A stretch of DNA of 64,000 nt from assembly GCF_030818255.1 (NCBI RefSeq), contig NZ_JAUTAG010000001.1, positions 1,922,001-1,986,000 on the forward strand. The letters are read 5' to 3'. Of the stretch, positions 50,286 through 57,720 are shown in pieces. The DNA is from Microbacterium sp. SORGH_AS_0969 (GTDB taxonomy: Bacteria > Actinomycetota > Actinomycetes > Actinomycetales > Microbacteriaceae). Below the pieces are notes generated by a model. That model saw nothing but the letters and a program-made list of their open reading frames with translations, ran no database searches and had not been told where the DNA came from. The position numbers and the translations under genes were made by a program. Each line of letters starts with the position of its first letter. Positions within the stretch are counted from its first letter, which is position 1.

Positions 50286-51325
50286 CTCGGGCCGAGGCGA
50301 CCACGCAGGCCTTCGGCATAGGCGCCCGCGACCGCGAAGAACGCGGGCAGGCGACGAGCGATCAGCGCAGCGGCGAAGAGCATGCCCGTGCGTGCGACGA
50401 CGTTCGCCGCGAGTCGTGCGCGCGCTCGCGCCGAACGGGCCTGGGAGACGCTGAGGTAAGCGGCATTGCGGTTCTGGTAGCGGATCCGCCAGAGATGTTC
50501 GGGGGCGGTGTGCAGAACACGTGGCACCCGCATCGCTCCTCGAACGGGCTGAGAGCTTCGATGCCAGTCGACGGTGTCGGTGATCTCGATGTCCAGGCAG
50601 AGCAGGATCGGTATGCCGGCGGCCCGCATGAGCGCTGAGAAGGCGTTGTCGTCGCCGTACAGCACGAGATCCGCAGGCGGGAGCAGGCCGAGCGCGGCGA
50701 CGGGGGCGGGGAGGAACAGGCCACCCCACATCGCGTTGGGAAGGGGGACGACCCGATGGGGCCCGTCCACGGTTTCGACGGTCGTGATCGGGTCGTTCTT
50801 CGCTCGTGCGCGGCGGCGATCTCGGAAGAGGTCGGTCGTCAGGAACGCGCCGGGGCGGAGCTCGGCGAAGAGGTCATCGCTCGGCACGCCGTCGCGCAGG
50901 TCGACGTGCACCGGATTGACCGCCCGCAGACACGCGAGCGCGCAGACGCGGCTCCCGCGAGCGGTGGCTGAAGCGACGGCGTCCAGTCGGGCCAGGGCAC
51001 CCCGCGGGAGGGGATTGTCGTCGTCGAGCAGCAGAACGGCCGTCCCGCGTCGGTAGGCGGCGGACAGGCCCGCGGCGAAGGCGGGTGCCGAGCCGCGATT
51101 GGACGGAAACTCGATCATCTCGACCCGTCCGGCGTCCTCCGCGGCGCGGGCGCGCAACCGGCGCCGCGTCGATTCTCCGGCGCCATTGCAGACGACGACC
51201 AGATCGGCTCGCGGGTCGGCCAAGACGGACGCCACCGTCGCCGAGAGACCGGTGTCCCACCGATCGGCATACGTGACGGTGACGACGGTGACCCGTTCGT
51301 GCGGGCGGGGGCGATAGGTGTGCAT
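50237..51325 (-). CDS. GT2 glycosyltransferase
   Basis: A 362-aa GT-A family 2 transferase resembling GlfT- or rhamnosyltransferase-type enzymes. VTVVTVTYADRWDTGL near residue 15, VVCNGAGE near 50, and the metal-binding acidic run LLLDDDNPLPRGAL near 100 are present, followed by LYGDDNAFSALM near 215. A C-terminal hydrophobic segment (LLFAAALIARRLPAFFAVAGAY-like) may touch the membrane. The start is ATG 51325; a longer option is 51358. The 3' end overlaps the convergent GT4 gene by 49 nt. Confidence 0.85.
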   Translation of the reverse strand: MHTYRPRPHERVTVVTVTYADRWDTGLSATVASVLADPRADLVVVCNGAGESTRRRLRARAAEDAGRVEMIEFPSNRGSAPAFAAGLSAAYRRGTAVLLLDDDNPLPRGALARLDAVASATARGSRVCALACLRAVNPVHVDLRDGVPSDDLFAELRPGAFLTTDLFRDRRRARAKNDPITTVETVDGPHRVVPLPNAMWGGLFLPAPVAALGLLPPADLVLYGDDNAFSALMRAAGIPILLCLDIEITDTVDWHRSSQPVRGAMRVPRVLHTAPEHLWRIRYQNRNAAYLSVSQARSARARARLAANVVARTGMLFAAALIARRLPAFFAVAGAYAEGLRGRLGPSYPLPGATPESAATGR

Positions 51326-51427
51326 TCGACCGTTGTAGAGCGCGCGGGTCGCGATCATCTCGCCGTGTCGATCGCGGGACAATGACCGTCTCGTCCCTGA
51401 CAGGCCGGACGGGGCGGCTGACGCCCC

Positions 51428-51452
51428 GGTGATCTGCCGGCACCAGATCACC
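51428..51452. promoter_or_regulatory. Perfect inverted repeat in a divergent promoter region
   Basis: GGTGATCTG (51428-51436) and CAGATCACC (51444-51452) with a 7-nt spacer lie between the divergent GT2 gene and the flippase gene. A candidate operator for the glycan locus. Confidence 0.45.
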
Positions 51453-51574
51453 CTTCACCTCACCCGCCGGTGTTCCACAGTCCGCCCCATCGGACGGCGG
51501 CGCTCTCGGTCGCCGCGAGGGCGGGGACCTCGCGAGGATCGGCCGGTGAAATCCCATCGCCTGAGGTCGACGGC

Positions 51575-52798
51575 ATGAGGTTGTTGGTCGCACGCATCGT
51601 CGGATTCGGATCGCTTCCCCTGCTGGCCTCCCTTGCGCCGTTGCTCCTTCTCGGAATCGTGACGAGGTCGTGCACGGTCCAGGAATGGGCAGCCCTCGGC
51701 ATCGGTCAGGCGGTGGGGTCGTTCGCCACCGCCGCCACCCTGTTCGGATGGCAAGTCGTCGGCCCGCCCGCGATCGCGCTGGCCGCCGACGACGCGCAGC
51801 GCCGCCAGGTGTACCTGACGAGCTGGTGGGTGCGCATCGTCGTGTTCGCGACCGTGACGCCGCCGGCAGCCGCCGTCGCCGCCGCGGTGACGATGCCGCT
51901 CGCGACCCCGGCGGCGACGGTCCTGGCGGCGGTGATGTGCGTCGCGGCATCCCTGTCCGGGATGTCGATGACGTGGTACGCCATCGGCCTCGGCCGCGCT
52001 CGTATGATCACGGTCTTCGAGGTGATTCCACGGCTCTGCGCGCTCGCCGTCGGTGCCGGTCTCGTCTGGGCGACCGCCGAAGCCCTGTGGTACCCGTGCG
52101 CGGCGATCGTGGGCGTCGCCGTCACGCAGACGATGTTCCACCGCCGCGTGTTCGGGTGGTTCGCTCCGCCCTGGCCGGGCCGGGCCGCGGTGTGGGCGGC
52201 CGGTCGTCGAAGCGCCCCCGGTGCCGGGGTCACGATGATCGCGGGCGTGCGTTCCGCCGCGCCCACCGCGCTCGCTCCCTCGATCGGGACGGCAGCTGCC
52301 GTCGCTGACCTGTCGTCGGCCGACAGGCTGTACCGCTACGCGCTCTTCAGCGCCTCTGCTCTCGGGGACGCGCTGCAGAACTGGGTGCTCGAGTCAGGCC
52401 GCCGCCGTCGGCAAGCCGCTGCCCTTGCGCTGCATCTGACACTGGGGACGGTGGGTGCCGTCGGCCTCGTCCTGCTCGGCCCGTGGGCATCGGGTGTCTT
52501 GTTCGGTGAACGTCTCGCCGGGTCGCGGGAGACGTTCATCGGATTCGCTCTGGCGTTCTTCTTCGTGTGCGTCGGCACGCCACTCGTGCGCAACGTCCTG
52601 GTGCCGCTCGGGCGGACGCGACGCGTCGTCGTCTGCGACCTCGTCGGGCTCGCCTGTGGTGCCATCGTCGGAGCCCCCCTCGTCGCCGGGCTGCAGGTGC
52701 CGGGTATCCCCATGGCACTCGCCGTCGTCGAAGGGGTGGCCGTGCTCGGTTACGCGATCTCCGTCGTGGCTGCGAGACGGTCGGTGTCATCGGACTGA
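51575..52798 (+). CDS. Polysaccharide flippase-like membrane protein
   Basis: A 407-aa polytopic membrane protein with about 12 hydrophobic helices and the general pattern of Wzx/MATE-like oligosaccharide exporters. No short diagnostic motif is present; the call rests on topology, length and the neighbouring transferases and polymerase. The ATG at 51575 follows GAGGT. It would move lipid-linked oligosaccharides to the outer face of the membrane. The 3' end overlaps the convergent Wzy-like gene by 49 nt. Confidence 0.7.
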   Translation: MRLLVARIVGFGSLPLLASLAPLLLLGIVTRSCTVQEWAALGIGQAVGSFATAATLFGWQVVGPPAIALAADDAQRRQVYLTSWWVRIVVFATVTPPAAAVAAAVTMPLATPAATVLAAVMCVAASLSGMSMTWYAIGLGRARMITVFEVIPRLCALAVGAGLVWATAEALWYPCAAIVGVAVTQTMFHRRVFGWFAPPWPGRAAVWAAGRRSAPGAGVTMIAGVRSAAPTALAPSIGTAAAVADLSSADRLYRYALFSASALGDALQNWVLESGRRRRQAAALALHLTLGTVGAVGLVLLGPWASGVLFGERLAGSRETFIGFALAFFFVCVGTPLVRNVLVPLGRTRRVVVCDLVGLACGAIVGAPLVAGLQVPGIPMALAVVEGVAVLGYAISVVAARRSVSSD

Positions 52799-54063
52799 AC
52801 GTCGCGGGGTCGAGACCGTCTGATCGTTCCGAACGGTCGGGGAAGAAGACTGCCGAACGCGAGCAGGACGAGGGGGAGGTGCCACACCTGCTCGTCGAAC
52901 GAACCGCCCATCACCGCGATGAAGGTCGCCACGGCGATGGCGAGGGCTCCTCCGCGCAGCGACCAGCCGAGGACCGCGCAGAACAGGATCACCGCGACAA
53001 GGCCTGACAGCGCGAAGAGCGAGATGTACGCGTTGTCGAAGAACACCAGAGAGCTCGCGCCCCTGACCACGCCGGATCGGAAGAGCTCCTGCGTGGCACC
53101 GGCACCGGAGCCGAACCAACGGGTCGCATCGTCGCGCGCCCACAGCGCGTTCCACGAATTGAGCACGAGATTGCGGTGGATGAAGGAGACGGAGCTCTCG
53201 AAGCGCTCGTCGAGGGCCAGCAACCGGGGGAGATCGACCACGAGTGCCGCGATCGCCAGCACCCCCGACAGCGCGAGGAGCGGCAGCAGCCGACGCCAGC
53301 GCACATTCGCCAGCATGTACGCGGCGAGGGCGGCGAGGAGGGCGACGATCGCGCTGCGTGTGCCGGAGAGGATCAGCGCGGCGACGCACACGAGGATTCC
53401 CCCGCTGTCACGCCAGCGCCGCGTCTGCAGGGCGGTGTGCAGAAGCACGAGGAGGGCGACGCACGCGAAGACGGCGAACGGGATCGGGTGTCCGAAGGTG
53501 CTCTGGGACCGGCCGGTGAGCCAGCCGGCCAGGACGTTCTGGCGGTCGTCGATCGTCTCGAGGGACTTCTCACGGAGCTCCCAGAAGGCCCCGACGGTGC
53601 CGGTCTGCTCGAGGACTGCGTACGCGGAGTGAACGAGGACCAGGACGAGGAAGACGTTCGCGATCACCGGCAGGTCATGGGTCGTCAATCGAGGGACCAC
53701 CATGGCGAGAGCAGCGACCGACACCAGCATCCCGACCTGCAGGAGGGTGGCGCGCGGGGTGAACTCCCCGACGATCCGCGCGATGAGCCAGGCGAGGAAG
53801 AATGCGAACAGGATCGAGCCCCACGGGGAGACGCGTGGTGCGGAGGCGGGATGACGTACGAGCGCGATCACGCACGCGATGACGATCGTGCTCAGCGTCG
53901 CGAACACCGCGAGGTCATCGAGGATCGACGTGACCGGCACGAGCGTGGCCAGCACGAGGGTGCCACTGACCGCTCGGCCCGCGGCGGCTCGGGGCTCGGC
54001 GCGAAGAGTCGCCCACAGCGTGCAGAGGCAGACGACGAGGGTGAGCGAGAGGGACGGCGTCAT
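52750..54063 (-). CDS. Wzy/O-antigen ligase-like membrane protein
   Basis: A 437-aa membrane protein with about 11 hydrophobic helices and one large extracellular loop near residues 270-340 containing RNLVLNSWNALWARDDATRW, the usual place of the catalytic loop in the Wzy_C (O-antigen polymerase/ligase) superfamily. GTRSAIVALLAALAAYML near residue 235 fits that family. ATG 54063 overlaps the stop of the upstream PqqD-nucleotidyltransferase gene. It probably polymerises or ligates the glycan built by the nearby transferases. Confidence 0.75.
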   Translation of the reverse strand: MTPSLSLTLVVCLCTLWATLRAEPRAAAGRAVSGTLVLATLVPVTSILDDLAVFATLSTIVIACVIALVRHPASAPRVSPWGSILFAFFLAWLIARIVGEFTPRATLLQVGMLVSVAALAMVVPRLTTHDLPVIANVFLVLVLVHSAYAVLEQTGTVGAFWELREKSLETIDDRQNVLAGWLTGRSQSTFGHPIPFAVFACVALLVLLHTALQTRRWRDSGGILVCVAALILSGTRSAIVALLAALAAYMLANVRWRRLLPLLALSGVLAIAALVVDLPRLLALDERFESSVSFIHRNLVLNSWNALWARDDATRWFGSGAGATQELFRSGVVRGASSLVFFDNAYISLFALSGLVAVILFCAVLGWSLRGGALAIAVATFIAVMGGSFDEQVWHLPLVLLAFGSLLPRPFGTIRRSRPRDVQSDDTDRLAATTEIA

Positions 54064-55244
54064 ATCGGGGGCTCCGTTCTGCGGTTGCGGCGGCGTGTGC
54101 CGTTCCACCACTGCCGGAGGCCGCGCACGAGGCGGCGTCTGCGGGCACGGGCGGGATCATCCAGGGGTTCGCCGGCCGCGCGGGCGGACGCGAGGGCCAC
54201 GTCATCCGGGGGCCACAGGACGCGCAGCGCGGTGCGCAGGCGCGCGGCGCGCGGGATCATGCGAAGGGCGGTGAGGTAGGCCCGAGCGCGATCGGGGCGT
54301 GACCTCCAGGTCCAGTCGCGGGGAAGGGATGTCCCCTCTTCGTCGCGGAGCGCGGCTGGCTCGATGCGCACGATCTCATCGCGGAGCACGGGCACGGCGC
54401 CGAGGGCGTGCGCGCGCCTGGTGGACCCCGGGGCCGCTCGCAGCAGCGCCCGGGCGACCGCGGCGGCCTCGTCGGAACGTCCGGAGTCTCCGATGCCCGG
54501 GCGCACGGCGTTCACCGCGGCGAGCACCGCGTGATCGTCGATCGCGGGCACGAGAACATCGACGCCCGCCAGACGCAGCGTCGTCGCGCGCTCGGAGACA
54601 AGGGCGAACGCGGCCGCATCGTCGAGGGCGAGGCCCGGGAGACGGCGGTGGACGTCGATCTCGCAGCCCCAGACTCGGGGGCTCATCGTCATGCTGTGCG
54701 GCACCGCGCTGCCATGCCACGGATCGGGAAGGCGTTCCCAGCCCCAGCTCTCAAGCGCCGTCGCCAGTGCGGTCCAGCGCGACGGCTCGCACCAGACGTC
54801 GACGTCGCCCGAGTGCTCACGTTCCCGCAGGCCCTGCAGGTGGAGCGGGGGCCCTTTCACGAACACGCACGGGACGGCGATGTCGGCCGCCACGCGCGCG
54901 GTCAGCGCGTAGACCAACTCGTGGAGGGGTGAAGACAGCACCGGTTCCGACAGGAACGTCACCCGGGCGGGATGAGTCTCCGCGAATGCGGCGAGACCAT
55001 GCTCGGCGAGGGCCTCGACGATGGCCAGTTCGTCGGCGCCCATCGAGGTGGGGGAGAGGGGGGATTCGTCGATGAGCCGCCGCCACAGGGCAGCTCCGGC
55101 CCCGACGAGGCACATCGCCTCACCGGGAACAGTCGGGGCGACGAGGATCCCGGCGGTATCACCGAAATCGGTGAGTCCCCGGACGTCGAGGGCGCCGTAG
55201 GCGATCGGCATCCATCCCTCGACGGGTGAACGGTCAGAGGGCAT
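54060..55244 (-). CDS. PqqD-like domain fused to a nucleotidyltransferase-fold protein
   Basis: A 394-aa protein with two parts. Residues about 25-90 look like a PqqD-type winged helix, the RiPP leader-binding fold (VPGEAMCLVGAGAALWRRLID). Residues about 115-330 match the uncharacterised nucleotidyltransferase family often annotated NTP_transf_5, with VFVKGPPLHLQ near 145, the metal motif SGDVDVW near 160 and EIDVHRRLPG near 207. ATG 55244 was chosen over longer readings. It is coupled to the Wzy-like gene and follows a small ORF at 55357-55593. Proteins of this type occur in RiPP and exopolysaccharide loci. Confidence 0.72.
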   Translation of the reverse strand: MPSDRSPVEGWMPIAYGALDVRGLTDFGDTAGILVAPTVPGEAMCLVGAGAALWRRLIDESPLSPTSMGADELAIVEALAEHGLAAFAETHPARVTFLSEPVLSSPLHELVYALTARVAADIAVPCVFVKGPPLHLQGLREREHSGDVDVWCEPSRWTALATALESWGWERLPDPWHGSAVPHSMTMSPRVWGCEIDVHRRLPGLALDDAAAFALVSERATTLRLAGVDVLVPAIDDHAVLAAVNAVRPGIGDSGRSDEAAAVARALLRAAPGSTRRAHALGAVPVLRDEIVRIEPAALRDEEGTSLPRDWTWRSRPDRARAYLTALRMIPRAARLRTALRVLWPPDDVALASARAAGEPLDDPARARRRRLVRGLRQWWNGTRRRNRRTEPPI

Positions 55245-55356
55245 GCGAGGCTCCCGGGACGTGGCAGGCGACCTCACAGTGTGGCCCGGACCGCTCGCAC
55301 CCGATCTCGGGTTCGCGACAGTCAGCGTCTGAGGGAAGCCCTCTTCGCGCGCCGCA

Positions 55357-55593
55357 TCATCTGGTGGTGCCGCGCTTCTCACCTGCGAAGTGATCGGGAC
55401 CGCGGCAGTTGTGGGGCCAGTCGAAGCCCGGCAGGCCCGAGAGGTCGGGCACAGGCGGTGTGCGAACGGGAGCGGGCGCGGCGTCCCCCAATGCCGCCGC
55501 GCCCGCCGACGAGAACAGGGGCGGCCCGGCGTCGATCCGACGCGCACGAGCGACGGAGGAGTCGGGGGCCTCACACCATGTCTCTCGCTTCAT
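55357..55593 (-). CDS. Small ORF upstream of the PqqD-nucleotidyltransferase gene, possible RiPP precursor
   Basis: A 78-aa ORF (MKRETWCEAPDSS start) on the same strand as the PqqD-containing gene, 112 nt before it. Codon third positions are strongly G or C along the frame, supporting real coding. The C-terminal part LSGLPGFDWPHNC then RGPDHFAGEKRGTTR is rich in Gly, Pro, Trp, His and Cys. A GTG at 55632 would add 13 residues. No known precursor family is recognised, and no ribosome-binding site is obvious, so this stays tentative. Confidence 0.5.
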   Translation of the reverse strand: MKRETWCEAPDSSVARARRIDAGPPLFSSAGAAALGDAAPAPVRTPPVPDLSGLPGFDWPHNCRGPDHFAGEKRGTTR

Positions 55594-55608
55594 CCAAGCA
55601 CAGCGGTT

Positions 55609-55639
55609 CGTAAATAGCACTGTTTGATTCACGTAAATA
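55609..55639. promoter_or_regulatory. Two direct repeats CGTAAATA, candidate operator
   Basis: CGTAAATA occurs at 55609-55616 and 55632-55639, about two helical turns apart (23 nt), in an unusually AT-rich stretch just before the XRE regulator gene. On the minus strand the same sites read TATTTACG and could be -10-like elements for the small ORF. Confidence 0.45.
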
Positions 55640-55659
55640 CGATCAGGGGGGCGGTCGTC

Positions 55660-55665
55660 TACGAT
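55660..55665 (+). promoter_or_regulatory. Candidate -10 element, leaderless XRE gene
   Basis: TACGAT lies 6 nt before GTG 55672, the inferred start of the regulator gene, without a ribosome-binding site. Confidence 0.5.
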
Positions 55666-55671
55666 CGAAGG

Positions 55672-56316
55672 GTGGGTCGGGGTGCTGTCGGACCACCTTC
55701 TCGGTACTCCCGGCGAGTGGTGGCGAATGTGGATCGCCTGCGGAGGGCGAAAGGGCTCACCGTCGGTGAGCTCATCAGCCGCGCCGGGATGACGAAGAGC
55801 TACTACCAGTCACGTGCGGGTTTCTCGCTGCCGTACAACACCAACGACATCGAAGCGCTCGCCGCCGTGCTCGAGGTGACGCCCGAACAGCTCGCGAGCC
55901 CCGACTCGGCCCCTCGCATCGAGATGCGCGTACCCGCCGCTCCCGTCGCCCAGCGTGTGCGTCGCCTGGTCGCCGGTCACGCCGCATCGGAGTCGGATCT
56001 GCTCGATCATCTCGAAGCCGTCGATCCCCGTGCCGCCGACGGCGCGCGGACCCTGCTCACCGCCACGACGAACACGGTGGTCCTCGACGAAGAGGTGCTT
56101 CGACTCATCACACAGTGGGCCGACGTCCCCGTGGAATACCTCACCGATCACACCGACGAAGCCTTGACCGATCGGACCGAGGCCGAACTCGAACTGCGCG
56201 ACGCGATGCGGGAGGCGGGCGCAGAGAGGATCCAGTTCCGCGCGCTCGGACAGATGTCTCCCGACGCGCTCCGCGCGATCGCACGATCTCTCCGGGGCAG
56301 GCCGCCGGCGTCATGA
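55672..56316 (+). CDS. XRE-family helix-turn-helix regulator
   Basis: A 214-aa protein. Residues about 18-75 are an XRE-type helix-turn-helix (VDRLRRAKGLTVGELISRAG, then MTKSYYQSRAG, then LAAVLEVTPEQLASPD). The C-terminal 130 residues are acidic and helical with no recognised domain and may be a sensing or oligomerisation part. GTG 55672 is preferred because TACGAT lies 6 nt upstream. It is followed after 22 nt by the ImmA/IrrE-type peptidase gene, the classic repressor-peptidase pair. Confidence 0.85.
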   Translation: MGRGAVGPPSRYSRRVVANVDRLRRAKGLTVGELISRAGMTKSYYQSRAGFSLPYNTNDIEALAAVLEVTPEQLASPDSAPRIEMRVPAAPVAQRVRRLVAGHAASESDLLDHLEAVDPRAADGARTLLTATTNTVVLDEEVLRLITQWADVPVEYLTDHTDEALTDRTEAELELRDAMREAGAERIQFRALGQMSPDALRAIARSLRGRPPAS

Positions 56317-56338
56317 TCCACCGGACGGGGAGGCGGCG

Positions 56339-56800
56339 GTGACGGCGACCGACGACATGCTCGCGCGGGTGCGGACGCGTGGCGATCGCGCGCTCGCCCG
56401 CACGACGCTGGCTCCGGGGGCGACCTTCGACGAGGTCGTCCGCGCGGTCGAGCAGGCGGTCGGCATCCGGCTCCGGGTCATCGCCGAGACCGACACCGCA
56501 TCGTGGGGCACGCTGACCGGCTACCTCGTCTCGTTCCCCGATCGTCGCGAGGGGACCATCCACGTCCGGGCGGCCGACGCGCCCGTCTATCGCGAGTTCG
56601 CGGCCTCGCACGAGTTGGGCCACCTTCTCGACGACGCGCACTGCTGCGGCGCGGTGCACGAACGCTCGTCTGTCGCCCCGCACGCCAATCCCGATCTCGA
56701 CACGGTGCAGGTCGAGGCCGAGCTCGTGGCCGAACACGTCGCCCACGCCATCGCGCGTCTCATATACGCCAGCCCGAGGGTGGCGGAGCTCGCATGGTGA
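56339..56800 (+). CDS. ImmA/IrrE-type metallopeptidase
   Basis: A 153-aa protein with the zinc motif HELGH in FAASHELGHLLDDAHC near residue 85 and a downstream acidic helix VEAELVAEHVAHAIARL that can supply the third ligand. ImmA/IrrE peptidases cleave a partner XRE repressor upon a signal, as in ImmR/ImmA and DdrO/IrrE. The GTG at 56339 follows GGGGAGG. It overlaps the membrane protein gene by 7 nt. Cleavage of the upstream regulator is inferred from context. Confidence 0.85.
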   Translation: MTATDDMLARVRTRGDRALARTTLAPGATFDEVVRAVEQAVGIRLRVIAETDTASWGTLTGYLVSFPDRREGTIHVRAADAPVYREFAASHELGHLLDDAHCCGAVHERSSVAPHANPDLDTVQVEAELVAEHVAHAIARLIYASPRVAELAW

Positions 56801-57720
56801 CCATGCTCCTCATCGACGCGGCGCTCGTCGGACTCGCGCTCGTCGTGATTCTGCGGGCGCGCGTCGCATGGCGGCAACCGCGCGCGCGGATCGCCTGGCT
56901 CGCGGCCCTCCTGGGCGTCATCGCTCTCCTCACCCAGGGCACCGTCATCCCTCTCGCGACGCTGGACAGTCCGCTCGGCGGAACCAACGTGCTCAAGCTC
57001 GTGCAGAACGTCCTGACGATGGTCGCGCTGTGGCTCGGCATCCAGGCCGGCACGGCTCCTGCGAGCGCGCGGATCAGGACCCTCCGGTGGGGCTTCCCGC
57101 TGACCCTGGCAGCGCTGTTCGCCGTGGTCTTCTTCGTGGCGATGCCGGAGCGTGGTCCCTCATCGTTCCTGTTCCTCGAGACGGCGGCGCACACGTCGAC
57201 CGGTGCGTGGGCCTACGGCATCCTGCACATGTCGGGAATCGCCCTGGTCGGGGTCCTGCTCTACCGATCGGCGCGCACTTCGCTCCCCGTCGCGCGCCGG
57301 CTGTTCCGCGTGGGCGCCGCGGGCATCGTGCTCGGCTGTCTCAGCGAGGTCGTCGACATCACCCTCACGCGGTTCTTCGTCCCGAACGCCGTCGTCAGCG
57401 CCCTCTTCGACCCGCTGTTCTATCTCGGCGTGGTGTCGTTCGTGATCGGGATCTTCATGGCATCCCGGACCGTCGCAGAGATCCGTCGTCGGGGGCAGAG
57501 CCTGCTCGCACGCGCCGAGCGGCTCGCTCGGGATCGTGCGGCGAGCGTGCCGGTCGGACCCGCGGCGTTCGGGGAACTCGACACCCGACTCCACGCCCTG
57601 CGCGTCGCCATTGAAGACGACGCGATCGCCACCTCGACCCCTCTGCGGGACGAGGAGCGCGCTCTGCTGGACGCCATCGACACCCACCTCACCCGCCCCA
57701 CCTCAGGAGACCGCGCATGA
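56794..57720 (+). CDS. Seven-helix membrane protein (MAB_1171c/DUF6545-like)
   Basis: A 308-aa protein with about seven hydrophobic helices in residues 1-225 and a charged cytoplasmic tail of about 80 aa ending in an acidic, helical segment. The pattern resembles the MAB_1171c-type putative transporters that accompany XRE and ImmA-like genes in actinobacteria; the match is by architecture and gene order only. It overlaps both neighbours (7 nt and ATGA), so all are translated together. It could be the sensor that controls the peptidase. Confidence 0.7.
   Translation: MVTMLLIDAALVGLALVVILRARVAWRQPRARIAWLAALLGVIALLTQGTVIPLATLDSPLGGTNVLKLVQNVLTMVALWLGIQAGTAPASARIRTLRWGFPLTLAALFAVVFFVAMPERGPSSFLFLETAAHTSTGAWAYGILHMSGIALVGVLLYRSARTSLPVARRLFRVGAAGIVLGCLSEVVDITLTRFFVPNAVVSALFDPLFYLGVVSFVIGIFMASRTVAEIRRRGQSLLARAERLARDRAASVPVGPAAFGELDTRLHALRVAIEDDAIATSTPLRDEERALLDAIDTHLTRPTSGDRA

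Noticed and set aside
51325..51358. Leaderless start for the GT2 gene at 51325
   Set aside because: The upstream hexamer TACAAC lacks the final T of the pattern, so it was not counted with the other cases.
55357..55593. Lasso peptide precursor call for the small ORF
   Set aside because: No canonical leader threonine before a Gly-start core, and no transglutaminase-like protease or lasso cyclase nearby; kept only as a possible precursor.
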